NCBI GenBank assembly: GCA_013140415.1
Contig: JABFSW010000058.1
Location: 1-15,317, forward strand
Length of the DNA: 15,317 nucleotides
Origin: Nitrosarchaeum sp.
GTDB taxonomy: Archaea > Thermoproteota > Nitrososphaeria > Nitrososphaerales > Nitrosopumilaceae
Direction: 5' to 3'
Shown: positions 13,292 to 15,317 of the stretch, in pieces
How positions within the stretch are numbered: the first letter of the stretch is position 1
How the letters are laid out: each line of letters opens with the position of its first letter
Notes under the pieces: model-generated
Told to the model about the DNA's origin: nothing
The model's database searches: none
Seen by the model: only the letters and a program-made list of their open reading frames with translations
Program-made: the position numbers and the translations under genes

Positions 13292-14254
13292 ATGCTTCCA
13301 AAATTTTCAAGTAGAGCATTTTTAGCTCCAATGGCTGGGGTAAGTGATCCTGCTCTTAGATTACAATGTAAGAAAATGGGTGCAGGTTTAGTTGTAACAG
13401 AGTTTACTAGTATTCATAGTATAATTGCAAAAGAACAGCAACTAAAAGAAAACAAGAAAACTATTCAGGAATTTTTAGAATATTCTGAAAAAGAAAGACC
13501 TCTCTCAGTTCAATTATTTGGCTCTGATCTTTTAGCATTAGAAAAAGCTGCAAAAATAGTAGAACCATTTTTTGATATTATTGATTACAATATGGGTTGT
13601 CCAGCACCACATATAACACAACAAATGGCTGGCGGAGCACTTTTACAAGAAGTTAATCTTACCCAACAAATTTTTAGCACTCTAGTCCACGCAGTAAAAA
13701 AACCAGTTACTCTAAAGATCCGCTCAGGAGTTACTGATGCAAGTCGCTATCTTTTCAAAGAAATTGCACAAATTGCAGAGAATGAGGGAATACAAATGAT
13801 TACACTTCATCCCAGAACCGTGACTCAAGGATATTCAGGTAATGCTGATTGGAAAATGATCAAAGAACTTAAAGAAATTTCTAATATTCCTATAGTGGGT
13901 AATGGTGATATAACAACTCCTGAAGATGCTAAAGCAATGATTGATCAAACTGATTGTGATTATGTTATGATCGGTAGAGGTGCAATGGGAAATCCCTTTT
14001 TATTTGAACAAATTAATGATTATCTAAAAACTGGAACTTATAAACAATATTCATTAAAAGATAAACTAGATTCATTTTTTGAATACCTTTGTCTTACCAC
14101 TGAATACAACATAAAATTTTCAAACATTAAAGGCCAGGCAATGAGGTTTACCAAAGGAATGATAGGCGGTGCAAAACTACGACCAAAAATATCTTCATCA
14201 AAAAATATTGTAGATCTTGAAAAAATTATGAATGATGCATATGTTCTATCTTAG
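13292..14254 (+). CDS. dus: tRNA-dihydrouridine synthase (Dus family)
   Basis: A 320-residue FMN enzyme that reduces uridine to dihydrouridine in the tRNA D-loop using NAD(P)H. The TIM-barrel signature is complete: LAPMAGVSDPALR (11-23) at the flavin site, VQLFGSD (73-79), YNMGCPAPH (99-107) with catalytic Cys103, Lys142 in LKIRSGV, HPRT (173-176) followed by QGYSGNADW, GNGDI (203-207) and IGRGAMGNP (227-235), which bind the FMN phosphate. The helical C-terminal tRNA-binding region (about 240-320) is present. The length is normal for the family. It stands alone in its own unit between the TSP3 cluster and the RAM genes. The MGCPAPHITQQMAGGALL form differs from bacterial DusB (MGCP.KK), so the modified position cannot be assigned. 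Confidence 0.93.
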   Translation: MLPKFSSRAFLAPMAGVSDPALRLQCKKMGAGLVVTEFTSIHSIIAKEQQLKENKKTIQEFLEYSEKERPLSVQLFGSDLLALEKAAKIVEPFFDIIDYNMGCPAPHITQQMAGGALLQEVNLTQQIFSTLVHAVKKPVTLKIRSGVTDASRYLFKEIAQIAENEGIQMITLHPRTVTQGYSGNADWKMIKELKEISNIPIVGNGDITTPEDAKAMIDQTDCDYVMIGRGAMGNPFLFEQINDYLKTGTYKQYSLKDKLDSFFEYLCLTTEYNIKFSNIKGQAMRFTKGMIGGAKLRPKISSSKNIVDLEKIMNDAYVLS

Positions 14255-14328
14255 ATAATTTATTTAGAATATTTTATTGCAGCCTACTTACAACTTTGAG
14301 CTAATTTTTATAATGACTATACAGTTAT

Positions 14329-14351
14329 CCACTTTCTCTTTCTTTTAGTGG
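14329..14351 (+). terminator. Pyrimidine tract in a short hairpin (possible terminator)
   Basis: CCACT and AGTGG (14329-14333 and 14347-14351) flank a 13-base all-pyrimidine loop rich in T. It lies 75 bases after dus and before the RAM promoter. It is a weak candidate for transcription ending. Confidence 0.3.
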
Positions 14352-14378
14352 TTAATATTTAAGTAAATTAGATTATTC

Positions 14379-14390
14379 TTATATATTTTA
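14379..14390 (+). promoter_or_regulatory. Putative TATA box for the RAM-domain gene pair
   Basis: TTATATATTTTA lies 30-41 bases before ATG 14420, which predicts a transcript starting near 14405-14415 with a short leader. Confidence 0.5.
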
Positions 14391-14419
14391 AGATGATACT
14401 AGATATATGAAAACTGGAG

Positions 14420-14671
14420 ATGAGTAATAAATTGGCAACAGCATATGTTCTCATAAATTGTGATCTAGGTTCTGAGGAATCAGTAATTTCAGAATTAAAA
14501 TCCATAGAAGGGGTTGCAGAAGTACATGGCATATTTGGTGCCTATGATATATTGGCAAAGGTGGAATCAAAACAAGTTGAAACATTACGTGAAACCATAA
14601 CTTGGAAGATTAGAAAAATATCAAAAATCAGATCAACGCTAACTTTAATGGGAATAGAAGGACAACAGTAG
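14420..14671 (+). CDS. Stand-alone Lrp/AsnC ligand-binding (RAM) domain protein
   Basis: An 83-residue protein consisting only of the RAM domain of Lrp/AsnC regulators: strand AYVLINCDLGSE (8-19), helix with ISELKSIEGV, strand VAEVHGIFGAYDILAKVES (32-50), helix and a final strand IRSTLTLMG. The GxYD turn (FGAYD) is the hallmark that contacts effectors in this fold. There is no helix-turn-helix, so it cannot bind DNA by itself. Such proteins form ring-like oligomers and may bind amino acids or partner with full Lrp proteins. ATG 14420 has GGAG directly against it, too close to act as a ribosome site; TTG 14432 would align better with the downstream paralogue (TTG-x-K/T-A-Y) and would leave 12 bases after GGAG. 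The start is therefore uncertain by four codons. Confidence 0.88.
   Translation: MSNKLATAYVLINCDLGSEESVISELKSIEGVAEVHGIFGAYDILAKVESKQVETLRETITWKIRKISKIRSTLTLMGIEGQQ
14440..14472 (+). repeat. 33-base direct repeat, copy 1 (RAM genes)
   Basis: Identical to 14692-14724, offset 252 bases. It encodes the first strand AYVLINCDLGS of the RAM domain in both genes, with no synonymous change. Confidence 0.9.
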
Positions 14672-14683
14672 CAGGTTTGTTAA

Positions 14684-15211
14684 TTGACAAAAGCATATGT
14701 TCTCATAAATTGTGATCTAGGTTCAGAAAAAAGTGTAATTTCGTCACTAAAAACAGTGGATAATGTTACAGAAGTACATGGCACACTTGGTCTTTATGAT
14801 ATTATTGCAAAAATAGAATCAGATTCTGATGAACAAATTCAAAAAACTGTTACACATGTCATCCGTAAGATGCCAAAAATACATACTACCATAACTCTTA
14901 CACGCTCAGAAGGTAAAGAGCTATTTCAAACATCTGAAAAACTCATTGGTTCTATGCTTGGTAAAAATAATGTTCAAGCATATGTTGTTATTCACAGTGA
15001 TAAAAGCGAAGAATACAATGTTTTAAAAAATCTTAGTCATATTCCTGAAGTAAAAGAAGCTGATGTGGTGTTCGGATACTATGATGTTATTTGTAAAGTT
15101 GAAACATCAGATTATAAAATATTAGAGAATATAATTACCAAGGCTATTAGAAAATTACCTCATGTTAGAACTACGATGACATTAAATGTCGTAGTAGAAC
15201 AAGAATCTTAA
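14684..15211 (+). CDS. Tandem two-domain RAM (Lrp/AsnC ligand-binding) protein
   Basis: A 175-residue protein with two RAM domains in series and no DNA-binding part. Domain 1 (about 1-75) starts TKAYVLINCDLGSE and has GLYD; domain 2 (about 96-172) starts VQAYVVIHSDKSEE and has GYYD; a helix-rich linker of about 20 residues joins them. Both domains end with the basic helix (IRKMPKIHT / IRKLPHVRT) and a closing strand (TTITL / TTMTL). The TTG start at 14684 is chosen because AGGT (14673-14676) precedes it by seven bases and the protein then aligns with its neighbour. It lies 12 bases after the single-domain gene and shares 33 identical bases with it, so it arose by tandem duplication plus fusion. 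It may form a pseudo-dimer sensing small ligands. Its 3' end overlaps the minus-strand gene by four bases. Confidence 0.88.
   Translation: MTKAYVLINCDLGSEKSVISSLKTVDNVTEVHGTLGLYDIIAKIESDSDEQIQKTVTHVIRKMPKIHTTITLTRSEGKELFQTSEKLIGSMLGKNNVQAYVVIHSDKSEEYNVLKNLSHIPEVKEADVVFGYYDVICKVETSDYKILENIITKAIRKLPHVRTTMTLNVVVEQES
14692..14724 (+). repeat. 33-base direct repeat, copy 2 (RAM genes)
   Basis: Perfect match to 14440-14472. The sharp boundary suggests gene conversion or a recent duplication followed by faster change elsewhere. Confidence 0.9.
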
Positions 15212-15317
15212 TCTTTTGCAATTTTTATAACACTGAAATAACATTTTTCACACAGTTCAAGTTTATCATATATTTTTGTTTTCGTTTTCTTAAGACAAAT
15301 ATTGCAAACTGTAATAC
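15208..15317 (-). CDS. C-terminal end of a small zinc-finger-like protein (partial)
   Basis: Minus-strand frame open from the right edge to the TAA whose complement is at 15208-15210. The 35 visible C-terminal residues include C-N-I-C, then 14 residues rich in Lys, then C-E-K-C, followed by FSVIKIAKD. The spacing C-x2-C-x14-C-x2-C fits a zinc ribbon or treble-clef finger, so it likely binds Zn2+. The N-terminus is outside the window. The frame overlaps the stop of the two-domain RAM gene by four bases, as tightly packed convergent genes do. Function is unknown. Confidence 0.55.
   Translation of the reverse strand, partial: ITVCNICLKKTKTKIYDKLELCEKCYFSVIKIAKD

Noticed and set aside
1..15317. 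tRNA, rRNA, transposase or integrase genes
   Set aside because: No cloverleaf-like or rRNA-like segments and no DDE or tyrosine-recombinase proteins were seen in the gaps or frames; a covariance-model scan was not possible here.

Overview
The window looks like a chromosomal segment of an AT-rich marine or sediment ammonia-oxidising archaeon (Nitrososphaerota/Thaumarchaeota, Nitrosopumilus-like). This is inferred from the gene content: an archaeal-type 4-demethylwyosine synthase, a stand-alone Bud32 kinase, an ArnR1-like winged-helix protein, HTH-less Lrp ligand-binding (RAM) proteins, and TATA boxes 20-40 bases before start codons that imply leaderless or short-leader transcripts. No rRNA, tRNA, transposase or CRISPR array was seen.

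Layout. (a) 1-633: the end of a small membrane protein overlapping a winged-helix DNA-binding protein, followed by a strong inverted repeat. (b) 760-3380: a secreted protein built like a phage tail fibre, a 40-residue single-membrane-span protein, and a CHASE-like sensor histidine kinase. The small protein and the kinase share a 33-base identical segment encoding their membrane anchor. (c) 3453-5611: Bud32 (t6A, KEOPS) overlapping a HAM1/RdgB-type nucleotide pyrophosphatase, which converges on and overlaps TYW1 (wybutosine pathway). (d) 5746-13210: three consecutive genes for secreted, very acidic, Cys-paired proteins made almost only of thrombospondin type 3 (TSP3) calcium-binding repeats: 20, 17 and 22 repeats in 808, 720 and 924 residues. 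(e) 13292-14254: tRNA-dihydrouridine synthase. (f) 14420-15211: two adjacent RAM-domain genes, one single-domain and one two-domain. (g) 15208-15317: the C-terminal end of a minus-strand CxxC...CxxC protein leaving the window.

The most notable part is the TSP3 cluster. Its repeats form higher-order modules. In the second and third proteins the module is five TSP3 repeats, about 205 residues (615-621 bases), present three and four times, always followed by the same 75-residue two-repeat C-terminal cap. The first protein instead has a six-repeat module. In the third gene two whole modules and part of the next are nearly identical DNA (615-base period), so the gene has recently gained exactly one module. 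These look like length-variable extracellular calcium-binding rods, possibly attached to or part of the cell envelope. That role is inference; the repeat structure is directly readable.

The housekeeping genes around the cluster lean towards tRNA modification (Bud32, TYW1, Dus) and nucleotide-pool cleaning.
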